From: Pseudoalteromonas sp. TB64 | Lineage (GTDB): Bacteria; Pseudomonadota; Gammaproteobacteria; Enterobacterales; Alteromonadaceae | Direction: 5' to 3' | DNA: 34,796 nucleotides | Assembly (NCBI RefSeq): GCF_000498095.1 | Contig: NZ_AUTQ01000061.1 | Location: 1-34,796, forward strand | In this document: positions 1 to 8,255 of the stretch, one piece after another | Layout of the letters: each line of letters opens with the position of its first letter | How positions within the stretch are numbered: position 1 is the first letter of the stretch | The notes under the pieces: model-generated | Seen by the model: only the letters and a program-made list of their open reading frames with translations | Told to the model about the DNA's origin: nothing | The model's database searches: none | Made by a program: the position numbers and the translations under genes

Positions 1-840
1 ATAAAGAACCAGTCTGGCCTGCCAGCACTCAGGAAGCGAAGGGTCTTGTTTTCTGGCATGCGCAGATACACTCATCTCTACTTTGAAGTCATGCTCAGAG
101 TAAGATTCAATGACGGTGTATTGCGTGTTGCTTTTAATCGGGACCATCCAGTGCGACTGTGGGTGTTGCTTACGCCAATTAATCAGTAGCTCAGCGCTGA
201 GATAACATCGGTCAAAAATAGTTAGACTGTTATTACTTACATGACTAAATAACTGCTTTGCGTAGTTCACCTCACCTTGATAACTGGGCCCGAAGGCAAC
301 GTGGTGTATCAACCGGCTACGCAAGGAGCTTAAGGCGCATAGGCGTACAATAGGATATTCTGTATGACGGTTTTTACTGTGCTTAATATAGTGAAAGTGC
401 TCAGCAAGAGCAGGTGTATCAGGTGCACGAAATTGCGTTCCATCGACAGAAAATAACCGGAGTCCATACCACGTATCATCAGCATCTTCTTCTTGTGTCC
501 AATGGGCTGCACATAGGTGAAATAAGGCTTGGAGGGGGTCGCTACTGAGGCGCTGTCTCGCTTGAGGAATAGCACTTGGAGCAACCGTATCGCCCAGGGT
601 ATCAGTGAGTGTTAAATCTAACTTCTCAACAATGTCACTAATAGAGCGGTCGCGAAAAAGACCCATTGCAATGATAAGCCAGACGACAAGCTCAGCAGGT
701 AACTTACGTTTGCGAATACTTGCTTTATCGGTCTGCTCGAGCACATTAGAAATCCACTCAAGAGGGATATGTTTCTGAAATGTAGATAAAGAGTCAGGAG
801 TGGCGAATATATCCGTATCAAGTAACCAATGACTAAGCAT
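1..840 (-). CDS. IS4-family transposase, C-terminal part outside the window
   Basis: The minus-strand frame starting with ATG at 840 is open for 280 codons to the window edge with no stop codon. It begins MLSHWLLDTDIFATPDSL and continues with the helical region typical of the IS4 transposase N-terminal domain. Two DDE-type signatures are visible. One is FSVDGTQFRAPDT at about residue 131, with the first catalytic Asp. The other is LTIFDRCYLSAELL at about residue 207, with the second Asp and the DxxY pattern. The third acidic residue would lie beyond base 1. The visible part has no frameshift, so the copy could be intact and active. Confidence 0.85.
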   Translation of the reverse strand, partial: MLSHWLLDTDIFATPDSLSTFQKHIPLEWISNVLEQTDKASIRKRKLPAELVVWLIIAMGLFRDRSISDIVEKLDLTLTDTLGDTVAPSAIPQARQRLSSDPLQALFHLCAAHWTQEEDADDTWYGLRLFSVDGTQFRAPDTPALAEHFHYIKHSKNRHTEYPIVRLCALSSLRSRLIHHVAFGPSYQGEVNYAKQLFSHVSNNSLTIFDRCYLSAELLINWRKQHPQSHWMVPIKSNTQYTVIESYSEHDFKVEMSVSAHARKQDPSLPECWQARLVLY

Positions 841-933
841 AAAAATACCCTCATAATCAAAAGATGATAAGGGTATTGTGAAGCAACCAAAAGATCGGTC
901 AACCGATCAAAAATACCTTAACTGATCGGTGTT
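1..933 (-). mobile_element. IS4-family insertion sequence, one end and most of the transposase, cut by the window edge
   Basis: The element contains a transposase reading frame on the minus strand and an outer end at about 900-933. Read on the minus strand, that end has ACCGATCAGTTAAGG followed by a second GATCGGTTGACCGATC block. From memory this resembles the end of E. coli IS4 (GCCGATCAGTTAAGG, then GTTGACCGATC). The other end lies left of base 1, so the target-site duplication cannot be checked. The exact last base is uncertain by a few positions. The element sits immediately downstream of the rluB stop codon. Confidence 0.85.
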
Positions 934-969
934 AGCTTTTAAAAGCGGCTTTTCATTTAATTCTTAATA

Positions 970-1842
970 CTATTTTCGTTTAGTCGGTTTAACACGTTGA
1001 TTGTGTTTTTTAACTGCTTTACGAATCTGATTAATTTTAGCACGTTTATCTTTGCGCTTTTCAGGCATAACAGAAAGCTTAGTTTGTGTTTCACGACCTA
1101 ATTTAACTGTTTTACGTAAATAGTTAACGGTTTCTAAATCGTATTCTACCCATCCGCCTTGTGGCACGCGCTTATCTAATTCTAATTTGCCATAACGGAT
1201 ACGAATAAGACGAGATACTTCAACATCTTGTGATTGCCACAAACGACGTACTTCACGGTTACGTCCCTCGTTTAAAGTTACATTATACCAACGGTTTATA
1301 CCTTCTCCGCCCATTGGATTAACGCTCATAAACTTAGCAGGACCATCTTCTAACTCAACACCACGGGTTAAGTTTTTAATCGTTTCGGCAGTCACTTCAC
1401 CAAATACACGTGCAGAATATTCACGCTCTACTTCGTAACTTGGATGCATTAAACGATTTGCTAATTCACCATCGTTGGTAAAAAGCATTAAACCCGATGT
1501 ATTAACGTCTAGTCGACCAACAGCAATCCAACGCTCGCCATCAATACGAGGAAGTCGGTCAAATACAGTACGTCGCCCTTCAGGGTCTTTACGGGTACTT
1601 AACTCACCTTCTGGTTTGTTATACATAATTACACGACAGATTCTGTCTGCTTTTTCTTCAATTTTTACAGTGTGTCCGTCAACACGAATTAAATCAGTTT
1701 CCTCAACACGGTCACCTAGCTTTGCCACTTTACCATTTACACTAACGCGGTTTGCATCAATGTATTTTTCCATTTCACGGCGTGAGCCTACGCCAGCACG
1801 GGCTAGGACTTTTTGTAACTTTTCACCTTGTATAATACTCAT
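970..1842 (-). CDS. rluB: 23S rRNA pseudouridine(2605) synthase RluB
   Basis: This enzyme isomerises U2605 in helix 93 of 23S rRNA to pseudouridine. The 290-residue protein has an N-terminal S4 RNA-binding domain (about residues 7-55, with [18 protein letters not shown]). The RsuA/RluB-type catalytic domain follows, with the motif GRLDVNTSG and catalytic Asp112, then the RNREVRRLW segment. The C-terminal tail of about 50 residues is very basic and lysine-rich, as in RluB proteins. The start codon overlaps the scpB stop (ATGA), so the two genes are translationally coupled, an arrangement common in gammaproteobacteria. An IS4-family element begins about 35 bases beyond the stop codon, and I see no convincing native terminator left between them. 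Confidence 0.93.
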   Translation of the reverse strand: MSIIQGEKLQKVLARAGVGSRREMEKYIDANRVSVNGKVAKLGDRVEETDLIRVDGHTVKIEEKADRICRVIMYNKPEGELSTRKDPEGRRTVFDRLPRIDGERWIAVGRLDVNTSGLMLFTNDGELANRLMHPSYEVEREYSARVFGEVTAETIKNLTRGVELEDGPAKFMSVNPMGGEGINRWYNVTLNEGRNREVRRLWQSQDVEVSRLIRIRYGKLELDKRVPQGGWVEYDLETVNYLRKTVKLGRETQTKLSVMPEKRKDKRAKINQIRKAVKKHNQRVKPTKRK

Positions 1843-2429
1843 TCGGATGGTTCTCTCACAGAAGGATCACTTAATAACTGGTTTATTTTACTCTGCTGTT
1901 GCTCTGGCAAGGCAGGTAAGTTATCTAAACCCATTATCGAAAAATAATCTAAAAATTGCTTAGTAGTTGCATATAAAGCCGGTTTACCCGGAACCTCTTT
2001 ATGCCCTACCACTTTAACCCACTCTCTTTCGAGTAAGGTTTTAATAATATTTGAGCCGGTTGTTACACCTCTTACTTGCTCAATTTCGCCACGTGTAATC
2101 GGTTGTTTATATGCAATAAGCGATAACGTTTCAAGTAATGCGCGCGAATACTTAGGCGCACGTTCTTGCCAAAGGTTATTTAACCATGGGCTTAAACTAC
2201 TACATGCTTGAAAACGATAGCCACTGCCAACTTCAACTAAGCGAATACCACGGGTTTGAAAATGTACTTGTATTGTTTCAATGGCATCGTTAATTCGCGC
2301 CATCGTAATAGCCAAATCAGCTAAAACAGTGTCTTTAAGGTGACGTTTACTGACAGGTTTATCTGCAACAAAAATCGCCGCTTCAATGATTTCAATTAAT
2401 TGCTCATCACTAATTCGCCGACCCGCCAT
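1839..2429 (-). CDS. scpB: segregation and condensation protein ScpB
   Basis: ScpB is the winged-helix subunit of the SMC-ScpA-ScpB complex that compacts and helps segregate the chromosome. The protein has the family core [26 protein letters not shown] and, near the C-terminus, [17 protein letters not shown] chose the ATG at 2429 ([10 protein letters not shown], 196 residues) over an in-frame ATG at 2462. An extended -10 element (TGGCATAAT, at about 2465-2472 on the minus strand) would place the transcript start near 2457, downstream of the longer start. The gene overlaps rluB by 4 bases. In many gammaproteobacteria scpA lies directly upstream; here that position holds a terminator and an unrelated EF-hand gene. 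Confidence 0.9.
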   Translation of the reverse strand: MAGRRISDEQLIEIIEAAIFVADKPVSKRHLKDTVLADLAITMARINDAIETIQVHFQTRGIRLVEVGSGYRFQACSSLSPWLNNLWQERAPKYSRALLETLSLIAYKQPITRGEIEQVRGVTTGSNIIKTLLEREWVKVVGHKEVPGKPALYATTKQFLDYFSIMGLDNLPALPEQQQSKINQLLSDPSVREPSE

Positions 2430-2464
2430 ACACACTCTAAACAAATAAAAATACACAGCCATCT

Positions 2465-2472
2465 ATTATGCC
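2465..2472 (-). promoter_or_regulatory. extended -10 promoter element for scpB-rluB
   Basis: On the minus strand TGGCATAAT reads as TGn plus CATAAT, a good extended -10 hexamer about 40 bases upstream of the chosen scpB start. No strong -35 is visible at 17 bases, which is acceptable for an extended -10 promoter. Its position supports the shorter ScpB start. Confidence 0.4.
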
Positions 2473-2524
2473 AGAACAACACTAAACTAGGAAAATATAT
2501 CTATCAATTTACCTAATTTAAAAC

Positions 2525-2553
2525 ACAAAAAAGCCAGTGAGTGTCACTGGCTT
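2525..2553 (-). terminator. intrinsic terminator of the EF-hand lipoprotein gene
   Basis: The 10-bp perfect stem AAGCCAGTGA/TCACTGGCTT with a 3-base loop is followed, on the minus strand, by a run of T. It lies 28 bases past the stop codon of the EF-hand gene and separates it from scpB. Confidence 0.85.
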
Positions 2554-2580
2554 CTAACTTACTCTTTAAAACAACAAATA

Positions 2581-3102
2581 TTAACTGTGTTTAATCGCTT
2601 CTAATGCGTCATCTTCAGCTACTGCGTTACCGTATTTTTTAATGTAACCCATAAACTCGCTCTTGCTGATGCGCTTATCTTGGTTTTTATCCATATAACC
2701 AAAATGATTTGAAATATCATCATCATTGCCTTCAACTACAGAGATATAACCATTACTGTCGTTATCTAAGCTTGAAAAGCTGCTTTCAATTTTATCAAAT
2801 TTAGCAATTTCTGCTTTAAAAGCCGATTCGCTAACCTCAGAATCAGTTGCTACTTTTCCAGTATTAAGCTTCATGTAAGCATTAAATTCTTTGCGGCTTA
2901 TTTCGTTATCCATGTTGGTGTCAATATTTGAAAAATGACCCCAAATGCTATCGTCATCGGCTTCAACTTTAGAAATAAAACCATCGCTATCGTTATCTAA
3001 ACTTGCAAAGTCGCTGTCTATTTTCTCAAGACCTTGATTAGATGAACAAGCTGCTAAGCTTAAAGACGCTAAAATAGTGGCTGCTAATGTTAACTTTTTC
3101 AT
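2581..3102 (-). CDS. EF-hand calcium-binding lipoprotein
   Basis: This is a 173-residue exported lipoprotein. The signal peptide ends in the lipobox SLAAC with the lipidated Cys19. Four EF-hand-like loops follow: DNDSDGFISKVE (36-47), DTNMDNEISRKE (61-72), DNDSNGYISVVE (113-124) and DKNQDKRISKSE (138-149). The first and third loops are near-identical, as are their flanks, so the protein is probably an internal duplication of a two-EF-hand unit. Loops 1 and 3 have the best calcium ligands; loops 2 and 4 have Asn or Lys in place of the central Gly. It is probably anchored in the outer membrane facing the periplasm, but its partner is unknown. The gene is monocistronic with its own terminator. 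Confidence 0.82.
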   Translation of the reverse strand: MKKLTLAATILASLSLAACSSNQGLEKIDSDFASLDNDSDGFISKVEADDDSIWGHFSNIDTNMDNEISRKEFNAYMKLNTGKVATDSEVSESAFKAEIAKFDKIESSFSSLDNDSNGYISVVEGNDDDISNHFGYMDKNQDKRISKSEFMGYIKKYGNAVAEDDALEAIKHS

Positions 3103-3157
3103 AAGACGTATCCTTCGTAATTAATTAAATGTCACTCTATTTAATACAAGTCTGATG

Positions 3158-3172
3158 CCAATTTAAAATTGG
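3158..3172. promoter_or_regulatory. 15-base palindrome upstream of the EF-hand gene, possible operator
   Basis: CCAATTT-A-AAATTGG is perfectly symmetrical around one central base. It lies about 56 bases upstream of the EF-hand lipoprotein start and overlaps a TTGACC sequence on the minus strand that could be a -35 element. No matching -10 at standard spacing was found, so its role as an operator is only a suggestion. Confidence 0.25.
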
Positions 3173-3270
3173 TCAATAAAATCAGTTGGATAGCATTAGT
3201 AAGGTTATTTATCAAACAAACTCATATACTTACATAATGAAAGGTTTGCAGAATGTCTTGTAATTTTTGC

Positions 3271-3308
3271 AAAAAAATACCCAGTACATAAATATATACT
3301 GAGTATTG
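3271..3308 (-). terminator. intrinsic terminator of the DUF3718 gene
   Basis: The arms ATACTCAGTA and TACTGGGTAT pair over 10 positions with one wobble around a 10-base AT-rich loop. On the minus strand a run of seven T follows. It lies about 60 bases past the stop codon of the DUF3718 gene. Confidence 0.7.
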
Positions 3309-3368
3309 TTTTTATTTAATGATGCTAATTAACTTAAAATCTGATTAATAAATTAATTGGAGCATTTA

Positions 3369-3800
3369 TTAGATAGCAGCGTTATGGTAGCGCTTAACAA
3401 AGTCGGTTACCTTTTGACCATTACATTTTAATGAGTCTAAGTTGCCTATTTTTTGACGAACTGGCGCTAGACCTTGCTTTAAAGCAGTCATACATAATTG
3501 TGTTTCTTGTTGAGCATCTTTTGCAAACACTTCAACCTTAGTCGTTGTTACTTTATTAAAAGTTTCTTTTTTAGCGATATCCCGAATATCTTCACCGTTA
3601 CACAAAATGCTTTGTGAAAAGCGTGATAAATACACACCATGAAGAGCAGCTTCTTTACGAGCAGCAGTAAAACCTTCATTTGCGCTCAATACGCATAACT
3701 TAGATTCAATTTTATTGTCTTCGCTAAAGTAAGTATTGCTTTGTGCAGAAACAGTCGTTGATGCTAAAAGTGCAGCGGCTAAAATTAGTTGTGTTTTCAT
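3369..3800 (-). CDS. secreted DUF3718-family protein with two repeat units
   Basis: This 143-residue protein of unknown function has a classical signal peptide with a probable cleavage after VSA-Q (about residue 19). The mature part contains two similar units. Each starts with a Cys in a KLC/QLC context and ends with a Cys in the motif CNGxxxxD: LCVLSANEGF to ILCNGEDIRD, and LCMTALKQGL to LKCNGQKVTD. The spaced cysteines suggest one disulfide per unit in the periplasm. The CNG pattern is what I recall for DUF3718 proteins of Shewanella and Pseudoalteromonas. The gene is divergent from xthA and has its own terminator. No function can be inferred from the sequence. Confidence 0.72.
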   Translation of the reverse strand: MKTQLILAAALLASTTVSAQSNTYFSEDNKIESKLCVLSANEGFTAARKEAALHGVYLSRFSQSILCNGEDIRDIAKKETFNKVTTTKVEVFAKDAQQETQLCMTALKQGLAPVRQKIGNLDSLKCNGQKVTDFVKRYHNAAI

Positions 3801-4039
3801 GAGAGATCCTATTTGAACGAGCTAACTAAGTAATTTCGCGCATTATATAGCCAACAATTAACATTTCAACTGAATTTTTTATTTATTTAAAATATTAATA
3901 CTGCATTAACAATGTTTGATCTTTAAACACCATTTGATCAACATTTACGCAGCTATTTCCTCATTTCAGCCATGTTATGTAGGTGTATTTACTGATACAA
4001 TTTATCTTATTAAATAGAACTAATTTAAAGGTAAATTCT

Positions 4040-4852
4040 ATGAAAGTGATTTCTTTCAATATCAATGGTCTGCGTGCTCGTCTTCATCAATTACAAGCTA
4101 TTATCGATAAACATCAACCAGACGTTATTGGGTTGCAAGAAATTAAAGTTCATGACGAAGCGTTTCCACTAGAAGATGTTCAAAAAATGGGATATCACGT
4201 TTATTTTCATGGGCAAAAAGCGCATTACGGTGTAGCTATGTTATGCAAAAATGAACCTAAATCGGTCTTAAAAGGCTTTGCAACCGATACAGATGAATCA
4301 CAAAAACGTATGATCAGTGTCACTGTAGAGCAAGAAAATGGTCGTGATTTAACCGTAATGAATGGTTATTTCCCGCAGGGCGACAATATAAATCACGAAA
4401 CTAAGTTCCCCTATAAACGCCAATTCTATAAAGACTTAATGACACACCTTGAAACCAACCATACGCCAGAGCAAGACGTCATTGTTATGGGCGATATCAA
4501 CATATCACCTACTGATTTAGATATTGGTATAGGCGATGTAAATGCTAAACGTTGGTTAAAAACAGGTAAATGCTCTTTCCAACCAGTAGAACGTGAATGG
4601 CTAGCTACACTGCTTAATTGGGGCTTTAAAGATACCTTTAAAGAACAAAATCCAAATACAGACGATCAATACTCTTGGTTTGACTATCGCTCAAAAGGTT
4701 TTGTAGATAACCGTGGTCTTAGAATAGATGTAGTGCTTGCGACTAACGAATTAGCTGCGCGCTGTATTGATACCGGAATTGATTACGAATTACGTGGTAT
4801 TGAAAAGCCTTCAGACCACGCGCCTATTTGGTCAACATTTAAAAATAATTAA
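4040..4852 (+). CDS. xthA: exodeoxyribonuclease III
   Basis: XthA is the AP endonuclease and 3'-5' exonuclease of base-excision repair. The 270-residue protein has all the signature blocks: [10 protein letters not shown] at the N-terminus, [10 protein letters not shown] with metal-binding Glu34, [42 protein letters not shown] and the C-terminal SDHAPIW with the catalytic His. I chose the ATG at 4040 because AAAGG lies just upstream and the protein then matches E. coli XthA at the N-terminus. The longer frame from 3983 adds 19 residues without homology. A CbiM-like gene starts one base after the stop codon. Confidence 0.95.
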   Translation: MKVISFNINGLRARLHQLQAIIDKHQPDVIGLQEIKVHDEAFPLEDVQKMGYHVYFHGQKAHYGVAMLCKNEPKSVLKGFATDTDESQKRMISVTVEQENGRDLTVMNGYFPQGDNINHETKFPYKRQFYKDLMTHLETNHTPEQDVIVMGDINISPTDLDIGIGDVNAKRWLKTGKCSFQPVEREWLATLLNWGFKDTFKEQNPNTDDQYSWFDYRSKGFVDNRGLRIDVVLATNELAARCIDTGIDYELRGIEKPSDHAPIWSTFKNN

Positions 4853-4853
4853 T

Positions 4854-5501
4854 ATGTTGAGCTTACAAGTACAAGGACTGCTTTGGGCTGTTGTTGCTAT
4901 AGCTAGTTTACTCAGCTTTGATAAGGCTACCTATAAAGCACTTTATAGTACACCTGTTCGCCAAACAGGTGTACTTGCGTGCGCGCTCGTGTTTGCCATT
5001 TTATGGCGAATAAAAGCAGGCATACTAACAGGGCTAGATTTACATATTTTAGGCGTAACCGCAGCCACATTAATACTAGGCTGGCGCCTAACTATTTTAA
5101 GTAGTTTACTTGCCACTGCCCTATTAGCTAGTTTTGGGCAAATTGAGCCCGAATTACTGCCAGTGCAAATACTTATTGGTGCATTTATACCTATAGCATT
5201 GAGCTATTTAGCTTTTATTGTTAGCTATCATTATTTACCACGCCACTTTTTTGTTTATATTTTTGTTTGTGCTTTTATAACAGCAGGATTCATAGCATGT
5301 ATTAAAATTGCTTTAGGTGCGTTATTTTACCTTTCTATTGGTCAATATAATTGGCAAGAACTTACAGATAACTACGTTTATTTAAGTGCAATAATCTGGT
5401 TTCCGGAAGCGATGTTAAATGGAATGGCTATTACTATAATGATCACTTATCGCCCGCATTGGGTAAAAACTTTTTACGATAAGGACTACCTAGACTCATG
5501 A
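4854..5501 (+). CDS. CbiM-like integral membrane protein (energy-coupling-factor permease family)
   Basis: This 215-residue, very hydrophobic protein has about six predicted membrane segments. The segment LDLHILGVTAATLILGWRL and the tail EAMLNGMAITIMITYRPHW resemble the core and C-terminus of CbiM-type S-components, which in other bacteria take up cobalt or nickel. The N-terminal Met-His metal motif of true CbiM is not present at the terminus, and no CbiN, CbiQ or ATPase gene is nearby, so substrate and even transport activity are open. The ATG at 4854 was chosen because the longer frame would overlap xthA by 86 bases. It sits between xthA and rlmA and overlaps rlmA by 4 bases, so the three genes are probably cotranscribed. 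Confidence 0.65.
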   Translation: MLSLQVQGLLWAVVAIASLLSFDKATYKALYSTPVRQTGVLACALVFAILWRIKAGILTGLDLHILGVTAATLILGWRLTILSSLLATALLASFGQIEPELLPVQILIGAFIPIALSYLAFIVSYHYLPRHFFVYIFVCAFITAGFIACIKIALGALFYLSIGQYNWQELTDNYVYLSAIIWFPEAMLNGMAITIMITYRPHWVKTFYDKDYLDS

Positions 5502-6313
5502 GCCTTGAATATCGCTGCCCTCTGTGTAGCAACCCTCTTATAAGAACAAGTAACACACTTAGCTGTGAAAACAGACATAGTTTTGACTTTGCAAAAGAAG
5601 GGTATGTAAATTTATTACCTGTGCAACAAAAAAACTCTAAACAACCAGGCGACTCACTAGAAATGGTTCAGGCTAGGCGTGCATTTTTAGAATGTGGCTT
5701 TTACGCATTTTTACAAAGTGCACTAGGTCAAATAATTAATACACTAAATGCCGACAATATTATTGATTTAGGATGTGGTGAAGGATTTTATACTCAAGCA
5801 ATCGCAGCAAACACACAAGCTAATGTGTATGGTGTAGACATATCAAAGTCTGCAATTAAATACGCCGCAAAACGCTATAACAATTGCCATTTTAGCGTTG
5901 CATCAATAAGCCAAGCTCCGTTTAAAAGCCAATTTGCTGATGTATTAATAAGTGTGTTTGCACCATTATTTGATCAAGAACTAGCAAGGCTAGCAAAACC
6001 AGGCTCAACACTTGTTGTAGCAAGCCCCGGCCCTTGGCACTTAAAAGAACTAAAAAGTTATATTTATTCAAGCGTAAATGAACATACTCAAATAGATATA
6101 CCAAATGAGTTTATTCAAACTGATCAAATACTACTAACCGAACAAGTAATGCTTAACTTTAACGACGTTAAAAACTTAATTATGATGACACCATTTGCGT
6201 GGAAATTTAGACCCGAGCACTGGCTAGCGCTCGAAGAAAAAGGTGAGCACCATGTCACCTTATCATTTTATGTTACTCAGTTTACCAAAACTGCTGGCGA
6301 TGTAGCTCTCTAA
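5498..6313 (+). CDS. rlmA: 23S rRNA (guanine-N1)-methyltransferase RlmA
   Basis: RlmA methylates N1 of G745 in 23S rRNA using S-adenosylmethionine. The 271-residue protein has an N-terminal zinc finger with ligands Cys7, Cys10, Cys23 and His27 (YRCPLC..LSCENRHSFD). Next come the family hallmark AKEGYVNLLPVQ and the linker GDSLEMVQARRAFLE. The Rossmann fold follows with the SAM motif IIDLGCGEGFYT and VYGVDISKSAIKYA. Its ATG overlaps the stop codon of the preceding gene (ATGA), indicating translational coupling. It converges with yfbV and overlaps its end by 4 bases, so the two genes share their 3' ends without a terminator between them. Confidence 0.93.
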   Translation: MSLEYRCPLCSNPLIRTSNTLSCENRHSFDFAKEGYVNLLPVQQKNSKQPGDSLEMVQARRAFLECGFYAFLQSALGQIINTLNADNIIDLGCGEGFYTQAIAANTQANVYGVDISKSAIKYAAKRYNNCHFSVASISQAPFKSQFADVLISVFAPLFDQELARLAKPGSTLVVASPGPWHLKELKSYIYSSVNEHTQIDIPNEFIQTDQILLTEQVMLNFNDVKNLIMMTPFAWKFRPEHWLALEEKGEHHVTLSFYVTQFTKTAGDVAL

Positions 6314-6759
6314 AATTGCTCTTTAGTGAATGCTTTATCCATTTTATCAAACATGTCATTAAGTAAGTTAGCAAGCTCCAAATAACGGGGCTTGTTTTCA
6401 TTTAGCTGGGTTTGATAGCCATTGGCAACCATTTTTGTATGAAGTTCGTTATACCATTTATGCATAGCAGGCTCTAAGGGAGTTTGCGCCCGTTTTCCCA
6501 ACCACAATAATCCCTGTAGAGGTAGCGATATAAAAAATAACGCGCTAGCGATCGCTTGAGGTAAAAAATCAGACCCTAAATAATTTAACTGAAAAAATAA
6601 CGTAAACATGGCTAAAATAGGCATAACTGTAATAGCAAGTTCGGTTGCCTTAATAACTTTAAACTCAGCAAATAAAGGCGCGAGTTCTTTTCGCATAGGC
6701 CATTTTTTTGCATACAGTCGACCAGTTTGTACCTGTGACATTACACTTTTTTGAATCAT
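6310..6759 (-). CDS. yfbV: UPF0208 membrane protein YfbV
   Basis: This 149-residue inner-membrane protein belongs to the UPF0208 (DUF412) family. It aligns along its length with E. coli YfbV as I remember it: RLYAKKWPMRKELAPLFAEFKVIK at the N-terminus, two membrane helices, and the joining sequence SLPLQGLLWLGKRAQTPL. In E. coli YfbV takes part in insulating the Ter macrodomain from the rest of the chromosome. As in E. coli, it is divergent from ackA. A second ATG six codons in (MSQVQTG) is an equally possible start. Confidence 0.88.
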   Translation of the reverse strand: MIQKSVMSQVQTGRLYAKKWPMRKELAPLFAEFKVIKATELAITVMPILAMFTLFFQLNYLGSDFLPQAIASALFFISLPLQGLLWLGKRAQTPLEPAMHKWYNELHTKMVANGYQTQLNENKPRYLELANLLNDMFDKMDKAFTKEQF

Positions 6760-6843
6760 AACTCCTCACCTATACTGCTAAAAACACGATAAATAAAACG
6801 GGTTATACTTAAAGTGTAACACAATTTAGCACGGTTTCACTTT

Positions 6844-6908
6844 CTCTTTAAAAGAGCTTAAATTTACTCTAAAGCATACAATCCTAACTTAAATACCTTA
6901 ATTAAGGT
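6844..6908. promoter_or_regulatory. two short palindromes between yfbV and ackA, possible operators
   Basis: The 280-base divergent intergenic region holds two symmetrical sequences: CTCTTT-A-AAAGAG at 6844-6856 and ACCTTAATTAAGGT at 6895-6908. The second sits inside a larger imperfect palindrome (AAATACC..GGTAAAGTATTT). They are about 130 and 180 bases upstream of ackA and could serve either gene. I do not recognise the cognate regulator, and neither matches the FNR or ArcA consensus well. Confidence 0.3.
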
Positions 6909-7039
6909 AAAGTATTTAACATTACGTTAACGGCTTTGCATTTGATCACTTAATTGTTTTAGCTTTATTTAATACCCTAGTTACAGTGATTACGTATTAA
7001 CTGCTCACTTACTAAATTTTGTTTATGGGAATTGAAACT

Positions 7040-8254
7040 ATGCCAACAACCTATCCTAAATCACAACACGTTTTAGTGCTAAATAGCGGCAGCTCTAGCT
7101 TAAAATTTGCCATTATTGATGCAAATAATGGTCACGAAATTATCTCAGGTTTAGCTGAACGCTTAGGAGGCGAAGCGCCCTCTATAAAGTATAAATACAA
7201 TGGCGCTAAAACCACTATTGATTTAAAAGCAAATCAAGCACACGAAGAAGCAATTAATACGCTAGTAACATTAATAAAAACACATAAATTAGATGAGCAT
7301 TTAATTGCGGTAGGTCATCGTGTTGTTCACGGTGGTGAAAACTTTATCAAATCAATACTTATAGACGAAGATGTTATTTCGGGAATTACCCAAGCAGCAA
7401 CACTTGCTCCTCTGCATGGTCACGCTAATTTACTAGGAATTTCATCTGCAAAAACATCTTTTAAAGGGTTACCTCAAATTGCCGTGTTTGACACCGCCTT
7501 TCATCAAACTATGGACGAAGTAGCTTATCTTTATGCCCTTCCCTATAAGTTGTATACCGACTTTGGCGTAAGACGTTATGGCTTTCATGGAACAAGTCAT
7601 TGCTATGTTGCAGAGCAAGCAGCTCAATTGTTAAATCAACCCTTAGAGCAAAGTAACTTTATTAGCGCTCATTTAGGTAATGGCTGCTCTGTATGTGCAA
7701 TAAAAAATGGTAAAAGTGTTGATACAAGTATGGGTTTAACGCCACTCGCTGGTTTAATTATGGGTATGCGCAGTGGCGATATAGACCCTGGCTTGTTTAA
7801 TTTTTTAACTACACAACTAAATTATAGTGCGCAACAAATTGACGATTTATTAAATCAAGAAAGCGGTTTACTGGGAATAAGTGGTCTCTCTAATGATTGT
7901 CGTACAATTGAGGAAGCATCACTTAATGGCAATCAAAGAGCAACGCTAGCGCTTGATATGTTTTGCTATCGCCTTTCAAAACAAATTGCAGCTTATATGG
8001 TGCCTTTACAACGCCTAGATGCTGTTATTTTTACTGGCGGTATAGGTGAAAATTCAGATCTTATTCGTAAAAAAGTAATATCTCAACTTGCCTTTTTAGG
8101 CATTGATTGCGACGAGCAAGCTAATCTTAATGCGCGCTTAGGGCAACAAGGTATTATTAGCTCTGAAAAAGCAAGAATTAAAGCTATCGTTATGCCTACA
8201 AATGAAGAATGGGTAATAGCAAACGATGCTGCAAACATAGTAAAGGAGCTTTAA
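7040..8254 (+). CDS. ackA: acetate kinase
   Basis: AckA interconverts acetyl phosphate plus ADP and acetate plus ATP. It forms the overflow pathway for acetyl-CoA with Pta. The 404-residue protein carries the family signatures [15 protein letters not shown] (N-terminal phosphate loop), [20 protein letters not shown] (with the catalytic Asp), [15 protein letters not shown] and [10 protein letters not shown] chose the ATG at 7040 because GGGA lies 9 bases upstream and the N-terminus then matches other AckA proteins. An ATG at 7025 would add five residues. pta follows after one base, so the two are an operon, as in E. coli. Confidence 0.95.
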   Translation: MPTTYPKSQHVLVLNSGSSSLKFAIIDANNGHEIISGLAERLGGEAPSIKYKYNGAKTTIDLKANQAHEEAINTLVTLIKTHKLDEHLIAVGHRVVHGGENFIKSILIDEDVISGITQAATLAPLHGHANLLGISSAKTSFKGLPQIAVFDTAFHQTMDEVAYLYALPYKLYTDFGVRRYGFHGTSHCYVAEQAAQLLNQPLEQSNFISAHLGNGCSVCAIKNGKSVDTSMGLTPLAGLIMGMRSGDIDPGLFNFLTTQLNYSAQQIDDLLNQESGLLGISGLSNDCRTIEEASLNGNQRATLALDMFCYRLSKQIAAYMVPLQRLDAVIFTGGIGENSDLIRKKVISQLAFLGIDCDEQANLNARLGQQGIISSEKARIKAIVMPTNEEWVIANDAANIVKEL

Positions 8255-8255
8255 A

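Noticed and set aside
330..902. Two short minus-strand reading frames of 84 and 94 codons
   Set aside because: They lie in other frames of the IS4-family transposase, whose own minus-strand frame is open without a stop across the whole of 1-840.
7019..7039. Longer AckA starts at 7019 or 7025
   Set aside because: The extra residues have no family match, and the GGGA that best serves as ribosome binding site precedes the ATG at 7040.
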